In this document: piece by piece, positions 39,911 through 55,067 of the stretch
Numbering within the stretch: position 1 is the first letter of the stretch
How the letters are laid out: the number at the start of each line of letters is the position of its first letter
From: Acanthacorydalis orientalis
Taxonomy: Eukaryota; Arthropoda; Insecta; Megaloptera; Corydalidae
Length of the DNA: 64,000 nucleotides
Assembly: GCA_034766995.1 (NCBI GenBank)
Contig: CM068313.1
Span: forward strand, 7,693,461-7,757,460
Direction: 5' to 3'
Made by a program: the position numbers and the translations under genes
Notes under the pieces: generated by a model
What the model was told of the DNA's origin: nothing
Database searches by the model: none
The model's input: only the letters and a program-made list of their open reading frames with translations

Positions 39911-40899
39911 AAGTATATTTTTACAATTCTGAAGTTTTGAAGTAATAAAATTATAAAATGTTTAATTTTTAAAATAGTTCCATTCTTATTACATTTTAAA
40001 TTATAAAGATTCACATAATTAATTTGGAAAATAAATTAATGCTAATTAGACACATTTTTTTAATATATAAATAATAATCTTTCATTAAGATAAATCAGTC
40101 TGATGGTAGAGATTTCCTTGAGGACAAAACTATTAAATGCTATATACTTCTCCATTTTAATTCTAGCTGTGATCAATTACGAAAGAAATAAGTGGTTCTA
40201 AGTTACACTTTTGATTTAAATCAGATTTTTATGCTTTTATTTGAAATAAAATAATTTACTCGCACATGCTTTTTATTATTTCATGTTCGAATTTTATACT
40301 TATGATTGTTCTTACTACTCTAAAATAGAGTAAATAATCTTTGATACAAATTCTATCCTTCTTAATATCTAAAATTAATTTGAATTGTTGAAAGATCTTT
40401 TTGTTCTCAAATAATCCATTCCATTACAGAATTATACCTTCTATATAATTATTTTGAATCAAAAGAATCAATAAATAATCTACTCGAGACTAATAATATG
40501 GAAAAAAATGTTTTTGTGGTTTGAATTTTTTGTTATTTATAATTTTAAAACATTTTCTGAAGTAAATAGAAAAAAAAAACTATTAAATTTAAAAATCTAG
40601 AAAATATGCAGTCACAAACCTCTATTTATATGATACATTTTGATTCTTTTTTGCGTATAAAAATATTTGCAACATATTTCTAGCACATTCAAACGAAAAT
40701 ATCGTACGAATAATCTATTTCATAACGCTTGATACAGTTCTTTGAGATAAATCGATGACTAATATTCTTCGGTTGCAATATTTATAAAATGTCCTAAGGC
40801 GTTTCATTTCAAGTTATAAATACAGTTGAGAATTTCTTTGTCTCCTTTTTCAATGTCGATTTTCTACAAAATGTTCTGTTATTAATATAACACATACTG

Positions 40900-40945
<46 letters not shown>

Positions 40946-43900
40946 ATGTGTATATATATAGAGAGAGAGAAAGAGAGAGATAGCACTAGGCAACAAATCA
41001 ATATTTCCGTAAAGATAAGTAAACTTTTCTAAGAAAATCAATTTCATCTTAAGTTAAACAAGTTTTTATAAAAGTCACACTGAGTGATTTCAATGCTTGG
41101 TCGTCTATGAAAAAAGAATAATTTGCTAATCGTGAAGAAATTCATTTAAAAAAATGATTAATTGTCTGCCGGTGTATGAAGCACATGTATGTACATGTGT
41201 GTGGAAGAACATTAAAATTACTAATAATATACTCATTTTAATATACTGTAACTATTATTGTTTCGTTCTTTGTTCTCATTATTATATTATTATATTGTTA
41301 TACAATGTTTCATGTGAGTTTGTGTACAAATTAACACATATCATGTTAAGAAGCAATATTATTCACTTCCTAATCTCATTTGTAATTCATTAGATGGTAA
41401 AGTCTTTATGAAGTTATTATCGAGTTTATGAAAATTGTTTCAAGAAGATTTTTTTAATTATATGACGTCTATTTAAAAAGAGCCCAGACAGAGTAATTAC
41501 GAGAGAGTAAGGATGTTTTAATAAATTACTCATGAAAAAGTTTACAATTTTTTCATTTCTAGATAAAATTTCAGCCACTTTTTAAGTATTTTCCGAGATC
41601 CATTTTTTTTTAATATATTAATATATTAGTTTGCTATTTTAATATTTTTTATTCAAATAATTCAGGGTTTTCTGTTCCTTCGCACTCTGAAGATAATGGA
41701 ATTGACATTAAAAAGTATCATAACTGAAGAATAATAATTTTTTGAATGTTCTTGATCAGAAAACTTTTCTTATAATTTCTAAGGTAGAAAAAGAAATCTT
41801 TTGTGAAAGTCGAAATTTGTAATTTATTCAATTAATTTTTGTATTTAACAAAGTTTTTTTTCAATTAAATTCCTTATACGTTCTACATCATTTTATGGAT
41901 TCTCAGATTTTTAATATTCCCATTTTTCTTGATACAGTATAGATATTTTCTATTATGAAACTAATATATTTAGTAAATTGCTAATTTTACAAACATTAAA
42001 TTAATTTACATTCAGTGCGAAAGTTCTAATTATTATTTTTTTACTAGCTTTGGATTTTTTATAAATTATTAGACACAATTTGGAGATTGTGATTAAATTC
42101 ACTTTCATAGATAAATTTTTCATTGAAATACAGTCACATAATTTTTTTTCTAATGAAAAATATCAAATTTTTGATTATTAATCATGTAGACTATTATTTA
42201 AGTGGATTTTGATAGCAACAACGCCATTTTTGGAATATTATGAGACAGAAAACTATATATCTTAGTGATTTTTGTACTTAGTACCTTACTTTGTATCTTA
42301 GTGATCTTAAAATGATGTTAAAGTCATCGAAATGCAATTAATCAACAATCAATAATCAATAATTGAACACTTTTTATCTGAAAAAAAATGTGTGATTTAT
42401 CGATGAGTGAAAAATTTATTTGTGAAAGTGAAATTCTTGCATCCAGGTCAAGAAATATAATTTTTGTATCTTAACTACGACTATTACATCTTTTTTGAAA
42501 ACTCACTTTCTTAAACATAATAAAACTGCTTTGAAGTATCAATTAAACTGATTTCCACGCTAAACTAAACATAAAAGCGACGTATAGCTAAATTTACAGG
42601 CTTTCACCAAATCATCCAACTAAATTATAGAATCTAAATAAAAGTGTGTTCAACAATAAAATGATGAAAAAATAACATGCTATTTTATTCAGATTACAGA
42701 ACAATAAAACAATTTTTTGGTCAAATTATAGAATATATTATGTTAAAATCTCATTTGTTCCACCTGTTGAAATCTCCAAATTATATAATAATAAGTCATT
42801 ATGACTCTACTGTATTTATTAATCTTTCTCATTAATGACTAATTAACTTATTAAATTAAATAATTTTGATGTAGACGTAGATAAGTACATGTCGTTTTAT
42901 GTATATATGTAAACATTATATGAATTGTCAAGGTGTTTTTAATAAGAGCAACTTGAGCTCGTTTGAAAATGCAAATATTGATACTGTATATGTGATTAGA
43001 AGAGTACATATATGATAAACGAGATTAAACGACCGCGAATGAACTAAATATAACAAATATAAAATTATACTTACAATAATTTTTATTTAGCCAGACAGAC
43101 GTTTGAAATTCAATAAAAAAATAGCAAATCATTGCACTCGAATCAAGGACATGCATTAATTGAATATGTAGACAAGTTTCAGTGTAATGTCAATGTGGCA
43201 AACTGTAAAGTCAGTGTCGTTTCTTTAAAACTTCTACATGCATTACAATATAATTTTGCAATTACAAATTATAGTCTTAAATACGTATGATATTTTAAAC
43301 CTTATATCAATTAATCATTTAGCCCAGCAGCTCATGTTCGAAGTATTACAGATGTGGTCATAGTTATGAAAGAATGTCAAAAGCAATTATTAAAAAAATA
43401 TGTCAGTACGTATCTCTTTCATCTAATAGTTTTTTGTACATCGTATCATATTTAAAAATAATTTGAAGTTTTTTGTTGTATTTTTTTAATTTAATTTATA
43501 GTATTGTTAATTTGTTAAGAGTCATTTATTTCTAATTATTATTTTTTTCTGCAATGAAAAAATAATAGAATTGTTAAACAGTGTAATATTTGTAAATCAG
43601 AATATGATATGTTAATACCAGTTCGATTGTTAATATTATTAAGAAAGAGTAATGTATAGTTTAATATCTTTTATTATTACTATAATTTTATATTTATCGC
43701 AATTTTTACATAATATACAATAACCTAATACCTTTATCTACCTTCTATTTTGTATATCTAGTTCCTCGTGTATTTAAAATTACATATATTTTTACAATAA
43801 AGAGCATACTAATAGATATTTAATTCGAATATAAAGAAAAAGTTGATATTTTTCCATAATTTTTGTACTCATTTCGATAAAGTACTTTATAAGAAGGTAA

Positions 43901-46900
43901 GAATATTTACTTTATATTATTGTAGTATGTTGATATAAAAATATAATAAATATCAGATTTAAAAAAATCTATTTTTAATAAAACAAACCTCATAGGTGAA
44001 TAAAATGATGTTGAACAATAAAAATGTTGGCATTGTAGCCAAATTCGCCTTCAAAAATGAATTTTTTATTCATCCGCTAATTATAAACATTTTAATAATA
44101 AAAAATGTTCAAGAACTACGTGTTGATCATTTTAATTGTTGGTTAACTGCGATTTCATGACGATGCTATTGCTCAGAAAACTAGAACACTGAAAAATTTT
44201 CTAACTAGGCAAATATTTATATTTGAAAAATATATATATTAAAAAACTATCTAAGTAATTTCTTAATATTTATTTTGATAGGGTGATAAGTTTTTTATTT
44301 AACAGATAATTAAAATCGAATAAATTCTTGAATTATATTCAAATTGCATTTTTTTCTGATCATAAATATATAATAATGGATTGTTGATTATTTTTAATTT
44401 TTGATTATATGTTTTTCGATGCCGGTTTCATCATTAAAAACACTAAAATAAAGAAAACTTTATATTAAAAAAATCTATGACGAAAAAAAGACACTAACAC
44501 TTTTGTACTGAAATATTCTGAAAATATTTATTAAATTTATTTATCTTTTTCCAATAAATTTGGTTTCGTAAATTAATCAGTAATCAAGTGTCCGAATACT
44601 AAAAATATTTATATATTTTAATAAATATTAATAAACATTAAATCTGTTTTATAAGTCATATTTTTTATTTAAAAATAGTATCAATTCTAACGAAGTCTAT
44701 TTTGAAGATACTACTTAATATTTAGAAATCCATAAAACAATTTAAATAAAAATCTAGAATATTTTATAACATCTTCCTCCAAAGTTGAACAAATCATTAC
44801 TGTGGCTGCGGCACCATTTTTTTTTTGGAATGCGAAAAGAATGCAATGCCTAATATGTCGCTTTTCAGATGCTATTATATTCACTACTGTTTTGTAAGGT
44901 TATGCCAATTACTTAACCAAGATATGTAGTGTCTTTAAATATTAAAATTAACATTTCAAAATATTAAAACGATGTGAAAACGTTTTAATTTAAAATAAAT
45001 GATGATTGATTTAATGCAAAGGCACGTAATTAATTTTTGCACCTAATATATTCAACGATTGTAAATGATAATAAAAGTAGATTGAGTAAAATCCACCAAG
45101 TATATTGGAATTTAATTGGAAAGTTTCTTATCTTATTTTCATCATTAATTGGAAAAGTAATGAAATGAGAACAATACTTTTGTACTTTCCTATGAATTAT
45201 AATGTTTTAGTTAACACTAATAGAATAAAAATAAGATTAAATTTCATATAATTTAAACGCCATGCCTGTAAACTTAGCTCTAACAGAATATTCATTCTAT
45301 GAAAATAATTTGTTTTTTAAAAAGCCTGTGATATAATTTGTATAATTAAATATTATAAATTGTTGATTTTCTATACTTGGTCATATAAAATTCCTTAAAA
45401 ACGCAGAGGAAATGTTTATTCAAAAAACAGGTATTAATAAAGGACATATAATATGTACTGGCATACAAAACCTATTTCAATGGATTTACATTAATTTCCA
45501 TATATAAATAGAATGTACTTTAAATAATTACTGTAACACGTATAAATAAAGGATTTTATCTGCATGTATAGAAATACCGTACGCTTGTTCCAACTAATAA
45601 AATTAAGTTGTATGATTGTTTCGTTGTTCAATAAGATAATACATTAAGAATAGAAATAGAAAGTCTCCTTACGTGCATAAAATATTTATTAATGAACGTA
45701 ACATGTACAAAACTGCAATAATTGCAATAAACTTCGGCGTAAAGAAAAAAAAACGACACCAACGATATGCAACTGTACACAAAACAGTTCTGGAGATAAT
45801 TTTGTAACGATTTCAGATGAAGGTTAAATGAAAATGAAATAGTCGAATGATTTATTGAAGCAATATTGAAGTATCATTGTAATCGAGGTCGAAAGGTGAT
45901 TGACATGTAATTACAGATAAAAGAGTAGCTGGCACAAAAAAAATGATATTTAAACATGCATTTTTATACGTATTTGTGTAAAAGAAAAGTATTTTAATAA
46001 GATTGACAACTGTTCAGTGTAATTTAGCTCAAGGGATATCGAGTTTTTTTCAATATTTGTGTGTGTGATCTACTTTTTAAACTTTATATATCTGGATAGT
46101 CATTTGTAGGTAATTAATTTTTATTTCAATTCTTTTTGTTTTTTGAATTAAAATGAGACTCTTTAACAATTTGAATAAATATTTATACTCTATAAACATT
46201 GAAAAACAATCTTAATAAATATAAAGTTTTGTACTAGAGAAGTAGTTTATGAAACTATTCCGTTCAAAGTTCCTTTATTATGAAACTAGGACATGACGTT
46301 CTTGACAAGCATACACAAGTTCAGTTAAACTTTTCCTTATAGGTTCTTGGTAATAAAGGATTCAATTTATAAAAAAATATATGATTGAAAAAAATCTTAT
46401 ATCTTATTAAACAGTCTTAGATAATTTACATTTTATATAAAGCTGTAGCGTTGTGGCTTCACTGATAAAAAATTAATTATTCTCTCAAAACTATGTCTGA
46501 TCAAAAATGTTCACTAAATGATTTTTATTATTTTTGCTTCTTATGCAATGATTTTAAAATGAAGGATTCATTATCTGACTATACACAAGTAACAATTAAA
46601 TGTCATTGAGAATAATGTATTTGACATTTTTGATCTGAAAAAAATTTAGAGGTTGTAAGACTAAAACATAATTTTTTGCGAATTTTTTACAAAAATCATA
46701 AAACAATAAACCAAAGTATGACTTGAAATAAACATAAAAAGACAAGGCTGTGCACAAAAATATACTAAATTATATATTTTTATTTTTTTTTGACGAGCTT
46801 GACATATTTTCCGCTTGATACATTTAGAAAAAAAAATAGAAATTGCATTCCAATTAAAAATATTTCTCAATAAATGACATTTTAAAAATATTTCTTTAAT

Positions 46901-49900
46901 TTTTATTTATATAAAAAAATCATAAAACACTTTTTAACCTTTGACTTATGTTTTAAATAAATATATAAAAAATAACGTTATTCATTACGAAAACCATTTA
47001 GGTAGTGTTATGTTAAATTGAAGAAAATTTATATCTTAAGTATGTAAATACAAATCAGTTAATGTATGTAAAACTTTAAACATTTCTGTAAGATATTCTT
47101 CTTGACTTGTAAGTGAAAACATGGAACAGGAAGACTTCTATGAAAGTAATAAATTCTCTTAAAAGTCATTTCTTCAATGACTTCTTCGTAAATGATTCTT
47201 TGAGATTTGAGAGTGGTGTTTGATAATAAAAGATATTTTATAGTTTTATTTCTTCGTAATTTTATAATATTATTAGAGTTATGTAATAGACTTTTTTTAT
47301 TAGGAAATTTATTTCTATAAATATCATTTGCTATTTAAAAAAATATATATTCAGTTATAAATAAAATTGATATTTCATGTATGGAAATTACGGAAATGTT
47401 TAATATTCTGTTACAAAATATTACTATTCAGTTATATTCAAACGTTTAATGTTACTTGAAATTTAAATCTTATTTGTAAAATTAATTATAAAATTTAACT
47501 CGGTTACAGTAAGCACGGATGTAACAAATTTACAGATGTAGTGAGTAAATGTTCACATTTACTTTAATGGCAGATATTTTATGTATATTCCTATAAAACA
47601 ATTAATTTTATAATCTGATCTCTATACCGACCTATGTATCCCATTTTTCTGTAAATAATCATTCATTTTCTATAAAGAGGCACCGAATTAATTTGTACAC
47701 CTAATATTTGTTGTTTAAAAGATAAATTACTATATAAAATTATTTACAACTATATTATTGTGATTTAAATAAGACCAGACTTACAATATCTAAGTGGAAT
47801 TTACTGTTAACCAATACAACGAGTAACGGTTATAATGAAGGAATATAGCTTGTTATAATCGAATTCATTTTTATTGGACGCAATGAAATATTTTTGTTTT
47901 CTTTCACAAACAAATTTTTACTCCCTACAAACTACACTTTTTTGGTTTGAAACGTTAAATAATTGTTTATTATTCATTTTGCAATGCTTCTTATTTGCAT
48001 TTCAATGTCCATATGTGTCTCAGAGCACTGAGATGCAAAAAAACTACTTGAAAACTATTTTTGTTTGAGGGAAAAATACTGTTAATTGTATTGAAATATT
48101 GAAAAAGTATTTACGAATTTTATTATTTTTTCAATCAGTTTCATTTTATAAATAAATCAATAGTTGAATTTCTTAAAAATAAATGGCCGACGTGCTAGTC
48201 TATTCAGAAATTAATAAAAGTTTTGACCGAATTTGTATCATTTCAAAAGTAAACCGATTTTAGTAAAATCATTTTAGAAAAGATTTATTGATGAAAAAAT
48301 TATTAAACAATTTTAATGAGCAAAAACAAAAATATTTTAGAAAAATTCTCACATATTTCTCAAACAAGTAGATAATTAAATTCAAAAATGAATAAAGTAA
48401 ACTCATAATTCAATTATTTATTTATTTATAAAATAAAAAAATCTAAAATATAATAATTGACTGTTCACAACGTGACTATTTAAAAGATTGAAACACTATT
48501 AAAAAAGGGTCGACAGTCCAGAAACAAATCGACCTGAAACATATTGTTTATGGAAAAAAGATTAACAAATAAAATAAAAATATTTATTTGAAAACATTTA
48601 CTACTAAAAATCGATTTGTTTTCATGATTTAATTTAAAAATTGATCGACTTACAACTTTTATGGGTTTAATTAGTTTAATATAAAACGACTTTCACTTTA
48701 TATTAAAAACTGTGAAATAATTTTATAATTTTTATATATTTACAACTGTTTAAGGTAAAAAAAAACACTATTTTGTTAAAGACTGAAGTATTTGTTGTTT
48801 TTATCAACAATTATATCCGATTTCTCTAGTCATTTAACGATTTTTAATTGAATTAATTGGTTCTGTATTTTACATCTATAAAAACATTTTAATATATATA
48901 TATATATATATAAGTATTCTCAATAACTGTTTCAAAAAATCGTTTTGTAGTAAAATAAGTGTGAATTTTAGAAAATATACTATTTTATTCGGAATTTGAT
49001 TTTCCCCCCATTTTTTACTCGATATATAAAATAAAAAGCAATTTTTTATTAAAAATGTATTTATTTTATTTAAAATAATAAATATCTTTATCGAAAATAA
49101 TTTGAGATTAATTTTAAAACAGAGTTTTTATAATCAATTACAGATTTTGTGCAATTTTTCATTTTTTTCCTGAAGTACAAAAAAATAAAAAAAATTATGT
49201 TATTAAAATGTAAACTTGTGATTAAAATTTTATTTTTTTTTTGTTCTAATAAATATTTTCTGTGGAAAAAATTAGAAATTTGCTTTAAAAAAATGTTTAT
49301 AAATATAAACAATGGATCTTTATATGAAAAATTGACTAAGAGGTTAAATAATAATTTTCTGTCAGTAAATTTCAATTTATGCCCAAAAAAGTAATTTTAA
49401 TTGTATTTTTCTCTTATGCTTTAATCAATCTTTGATTTTATAACAAAAAAAAATGATTTTGAAAAATGTTGAATTTTGATTAAATTTTGCATACTATACA
49501 TCGTGTTTTTTTTGAGGTTCAGAATTGATAAATTTCAAAAATATGATTTATTGATATTTGTCATTGTAAATCCACTATTTTGATCAAAAATAATTGTTTT
49601 CCAGCAAAAATTTCATTTATTATTAAAAAATACATTTTTTTATTAGCAAAATTCAATTTTTAGTATTTTTCATTCTTTCTTAAAATCTGAAAAATATAAA
49701 AAATATTTTTTGTCTTTGCTAAACTATAAAATTGTTTTTAAAACATAAATTATTTAATTCGATCAAATAATTTCAGTGAAAAGATTAGAGACCATCTTTA
49801 AAAAATGTCTGGAAACAATTTCTTTTAGCTGAAAAATATTTGTCAATATTAAGTTTGTTTATAAACAACTTTTTTTTATATTCAAAATTAACATTTAACT

Positions 49901-50609
49901 ATTTCACTTTATAATAAATGTTTGAATCAATATTTATATTCCTGATACTCAAATCACAGACACAGAAAAGATTTTCCTCTACCTTAACTCTTTGAAGTTG
50001 ATTGCATTTTCATCGAAGTACAAATAATCAACAAGAATGTTTAAAAAATAAATATTCAACAAAATTTCAATGTAAAATTTTATAATAGTTTTTCTTTAAT
50101 ATTTTAAACAAAATATTTTTTAAACAGTTTGTAAAATATTTCAAAAAAAGGAATATGAAAAAAAATTATTTTTTATTATTTTTCCATTATATCAGTAAAA
50201 AAAATAAACTAGAACTTTGACACCTTATTCAGAAGAAAATAAAAATAAAATCATACACACCCACACACACACACATTTATATATATATATATATAAATAA
50301 TTTTTATTCTTTTCAAATTATGTAAGAATCTCCGAGTATTAAAGAAATATTGTTTTTTAATAACATATTATTTGTACAAAACGATGCAATCACTTCATTG
50401 TATGGACATTTCCACTTTCATAACCTTCAATTTGTTTATTTTATTATACATAAACAATTTTCTAAAAATATCATTAAGTAGTTAATAAAATCAGTTTTGA
50501 TATTTCAATTAATTTATTACGATTTCATCTGAAAAAAATACTGTTGTTTCATTGATATAAATAACCTCATTGGATTATTTATGAGCTAGCAAAGTACTTT
50601 CAAACTAAA

Positions 50610-50673
<64 letters not shown>

Positions 50674-51639
50674 AGTTGAAATGTATTAATATGTAAGAAC
50701 AAACACATGTTTTCTGTTTATCAGTGGATATATGATGTGAATAATTCGATGATATTTACAGTAACCGGCATATCTTTGTCCGTAATAGGTTTGCAAGTCA
50801 TAAAAATAATAAATAAATATATTCGACATTTAATTTATAAATCTTATATTATACAGTCATCCTAAGAAGCATAAATGACATTTTTAAAATGTGCAAAAAA
50901 ATATGTTAGTTAATACACTAGCACCTTTTTCAACAATGATTGTAATGTAAACATCGTGAAGATGAAAGGTGTATATTTTAATAGTGAAGATAATTTATTT
51001 TCTCCGTCTGTGAAGTGTTCATCAACTCATTATAATGAATTATATTACATATTCTGTATATATATATATATATATGAATGCTTTATGTATATATGTAAAA
51101 AAGGTCAAGTTAGTCACCACTGTTACTTTCTAATACCGTTAACATTTTAGCCCACTTGAACCTTTAAAAAAAACTTGATTAAGCAGAAAAAAAAATTCCT
51201 TAACTGGCGTTTATTATTAGTGTGAGTCAGGTTGTTCCGGCCTTCAGTGTGTTTGTCAAATAACCTTCTCAAATGTCGGTAACACATAAATATGTGACAG
51301 ACGAGGAAAATTGACATTTTTATTATTGTTCGAACAGGATTTTCGATCAAAATAGAAACAATCTACATAATTTTTTATATATTTTTTATCGTCGGAAACT
51401 TGACTCGAACGCGAACAAGTTTTTTTCAGTCGATTATGTAAGATGGATTTTTCAAATAAAGGATGTGTTTAGAACATACCGGTCTATAATTATTAATTAA
51501 TTGCGTTGGAAGAATGTGATAAGGCTGTGCTCGGATATGATATTTGTTTGAAAAGATAATTTGTTTTATAATCGAAATATTAATTATCTTTTTTGCGTTT
51601 ACCCATAAATTAGATATTAGATAAATATCTTTTGATTTA

Positions 51640-51688
<49 letters not shown>

Positions 51689-52833
51689 CTATACAACATA
51701 ATAAAACTGTAACAGAAATGAATAAATCTGTAAAATTCAAGATTTTATAATTGTATCAAAAAACACATGACAAGAGAAGTAAAAAAGTACAATAAAAACA
51801 AATATTTTTTTTAGTTAAATTCCTAATATCTGTACACAATTTCGTGTCTTAGAGATTTCTTAATTAAGTAATAATATAAATCATGACTATTAATAATTAC
51901 TTTCAATGCCATCTATTTTATGGAACTATGGATAACTTCACTATCAGAAATGAATTTTTCTCTGACTTCACAAGCTACAAAGAATATTGATCATACGTTC
52001 AATAATTAATAATTGATACATTTTGTATTGATGGGGATTCCATCATATTTAGAATTCTAAAGCACCTAGAATCTTAACGCTATGATGTTAAAGACACCGT
52101 GATTAAAATGTGCTTATAAAACTAAAAATTATTTTGGATTGATTAGAAAAAAATATCGTGGTTTGTTAGATGAGAGCAAAAATCATTTGTGAAAGAAAAT
52201 TACTGTTACATTCGCGTACATTTTTGAAAATTATTCCTTCTTTTAAACTTGAATCGGATCGATAAGACTGATTTCATATTTGAAATTGTTTAACCCAACT
52301 AGCTTCCTTAATTTTGGTACCAATTATTAACTCTATCACTATTACAATATTATTAGTAAAGAGAGGATTTTGTAGTTGATACAGAAATATTAGACGATTC
52401 ATCTAGTTGAAACAGAATTATGACTTATCAAGTCTTTTATATTTTAACAGCACTATATGTACTCTTCATAGTCTGTTTTTTTTTGTTACTTTTTCTATAT
52501 ATTCTTTTCAAAATTGATTCTTTTCTAATTTATAAACTTGGTATAAATATCTACTAATAAAAAAAAATACTTTCGTATAAAACAAATTCGTTTTTTATTC
52601 TTCCTGAATTTAAAATTGTATTAATGATGATATAACTTTAATATCATGTAACGCTCTATAATAAAATTCACTTTTGACTTTTAGACAAGTATAAAGAAAT
52701 CTTCTCTGTCGAATCATGTTGTAATGTATTTAAATGACAATGTAAACAGGAATTTTAATTATTAAAATATTTATTGCATACAAAAGACGTCATTTTTGTT
52801 CTCAGTTACTTTTATGCTTGTCATTTCTCTTCC

Positions 52834-52873
<40 letters not shown>

Positions 52874-53066
52874 ATATGTTTGTAATGAGAAACAAAATTA
52901 TAAGAAATTTATTAAAAAATAAAATTGTCATTATAGTTGTCTCTATATATAGTAACTCAGTGAGTGTATAATTTTATCGACGCAAATTACTTCACCGAAT
53001 CATTAAAACATTCAAAGTTATGCATAAATTATGAAACATATTATATATTAATATGTATATATAAAT

Positions 53067-53103
<37 letters not shown>

Positions 53104-53453
53104 ATATCCAGCTAAGTTTTTAATTTCAGTACGTCATATTAATCTACATGTCGTATCTGTAACTTGATAAACAAGTTCTACCGAAACAACGTTTTGCATA
53201 TTTATTTTATAATAAGAACCGTACACTTTTTGACTTTCGTATGCAAAATAACCTTCTAAATTAATAAAACGTACTGTTCAGTTTTTAAAGACAAAAAAGT
53301 CATATCCAGTGTTTCTTACGCTATAAATACACGATTCTAATTTAGAATGACATATGTGCTGTTTGTCATGAAATGTTTTGCAGAAATTCTATTTGGATAC
53401 GTGTTTCTTTAATGCTGACTCAATTATTTTATTTTTTTTTTAATTATTAAAAA

Positions 53454-53502
<49 letters not shown>

Positions 53503-55035
53503 AATTTGTTTTAAGGACATACAAATAATATATTTGATTTAAATTAAACAAAACATTGTGTAAAAAAGAAATATTTTATCTTTATCTGAGTGGATAATTT
53601 TTTATAGCTATTTGATTAATTTAATAAGTTGTAATTCTTTTTCTAACTCTATTTTTTGTCATCATGTTCACTACTGTTTTGTGAGGTTAGGTCATCTGCT
53701 TGACAAAGATATATAGTATTTTTAATTTTAAGGTTGGCACTTCAAAATCCTAAAACGACAAGAAAATATTTTAATTTAAAACAGATATATAAATGATTCG
53801 ATTTAAACCCACGGAATTAATTTTATACTTAATAAAAATCAAATATTTTTAATTTTAGTGTAAAATCAATTACATTCAGTTCAAAAGGTGAATGTTAATA
53901 ATTTCAAATCATGTCCATTACATAAATATCTTTTATTATTTATCTTGCGACTAAAGTACACACTATTTCTTTTATTACACACACAGAGTACTTCTACATA
54001 TAATAAACATTGAACTTAAGAGAAACTCAACAAAATAATTGACTAAATTGCATAGTACGTCTTCATTCAAATCGACAGTAATAAAAAAAATTTAATACCT
54101 ATTATTAACAGTATCATCAATCGAATCTTTTTCATTGATTTAGTATAGTGTAGTCTTACGTTACAAGTTCAACGAAATAATGATCAACCTTGATGATACC
54201 GTAAATTCGTGACAGATTATCAACTGAAACTGTGTAATATAAATTCAATGGAGTATGTTGTGCAATTAGAGATGGAATTGTAAACAAAGAAGTTATATGT
54301 ATATATATATATATATATGTATAAATAAAAACATGTATTTTTGTAAATAAATAAATTGTCGATGATCTAACATCACTTTAAAAATGCAATAAGGAAACAT
54401 TTCAAAGTTAAACATTTCACTAGAATCCTTTCATTTTCAAAGTTCATCGAAATAAATATCAAGTCGAAATTTACATAAAAATAATGCGATGAATTACATT
54501 TGTCAAACAGTCAGCAAGATCCTTAATAAGAAACGGTTATTTAGAACGTGACTGAACTTTGAGACATGGAGATAAGGAAAAATATAGTTTATGAGTCAGT
54601 GAGTTGAGATTTTAACGATGCACGGTGTTCAGCGTTACTTAATGCTCTATATAAATGAAATTATGTAATGTTGATCGGTACATATATATATATATATATA
54701 TATGGAGAGAGAGAGAGAGAGAAAGAGAAAGAGAATAATAAATGTAAAGAAATTGATTGATTTGTGATAGTTTTATGATTCTTAATCAAATGTTTTGTTT
54801 AACAAACTGGAATCAAAGAAAAGTATTTGTCTGTTTCGATCACGAGTTCGTTTTATTTCTTTAGGTGGTACACGATCTCGAAGTAATTTTTTTCTTATAA
54901 GCAATGAAAGTGTATATATCACATCCAAGCACTGATCTAACTTGAAACATATTATAGTTGATAATAAAATTCAATGTTTATAGGTTAGACTTGTAATTGA
55001 TAGTGAATGTTATTTTATATATTTTATTTATATAC

Positions 55036-55067
<32 letters not shown>

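Noticed and set aside
49088..49394. Opposed ORFs of 95 and 81 residues
   Set aside because: Both are Lys/Phe/Asn/Ile-rich, overlap antisense to each other and resemble nothing known; they are typical chance ORFs of AT-rich DNA.
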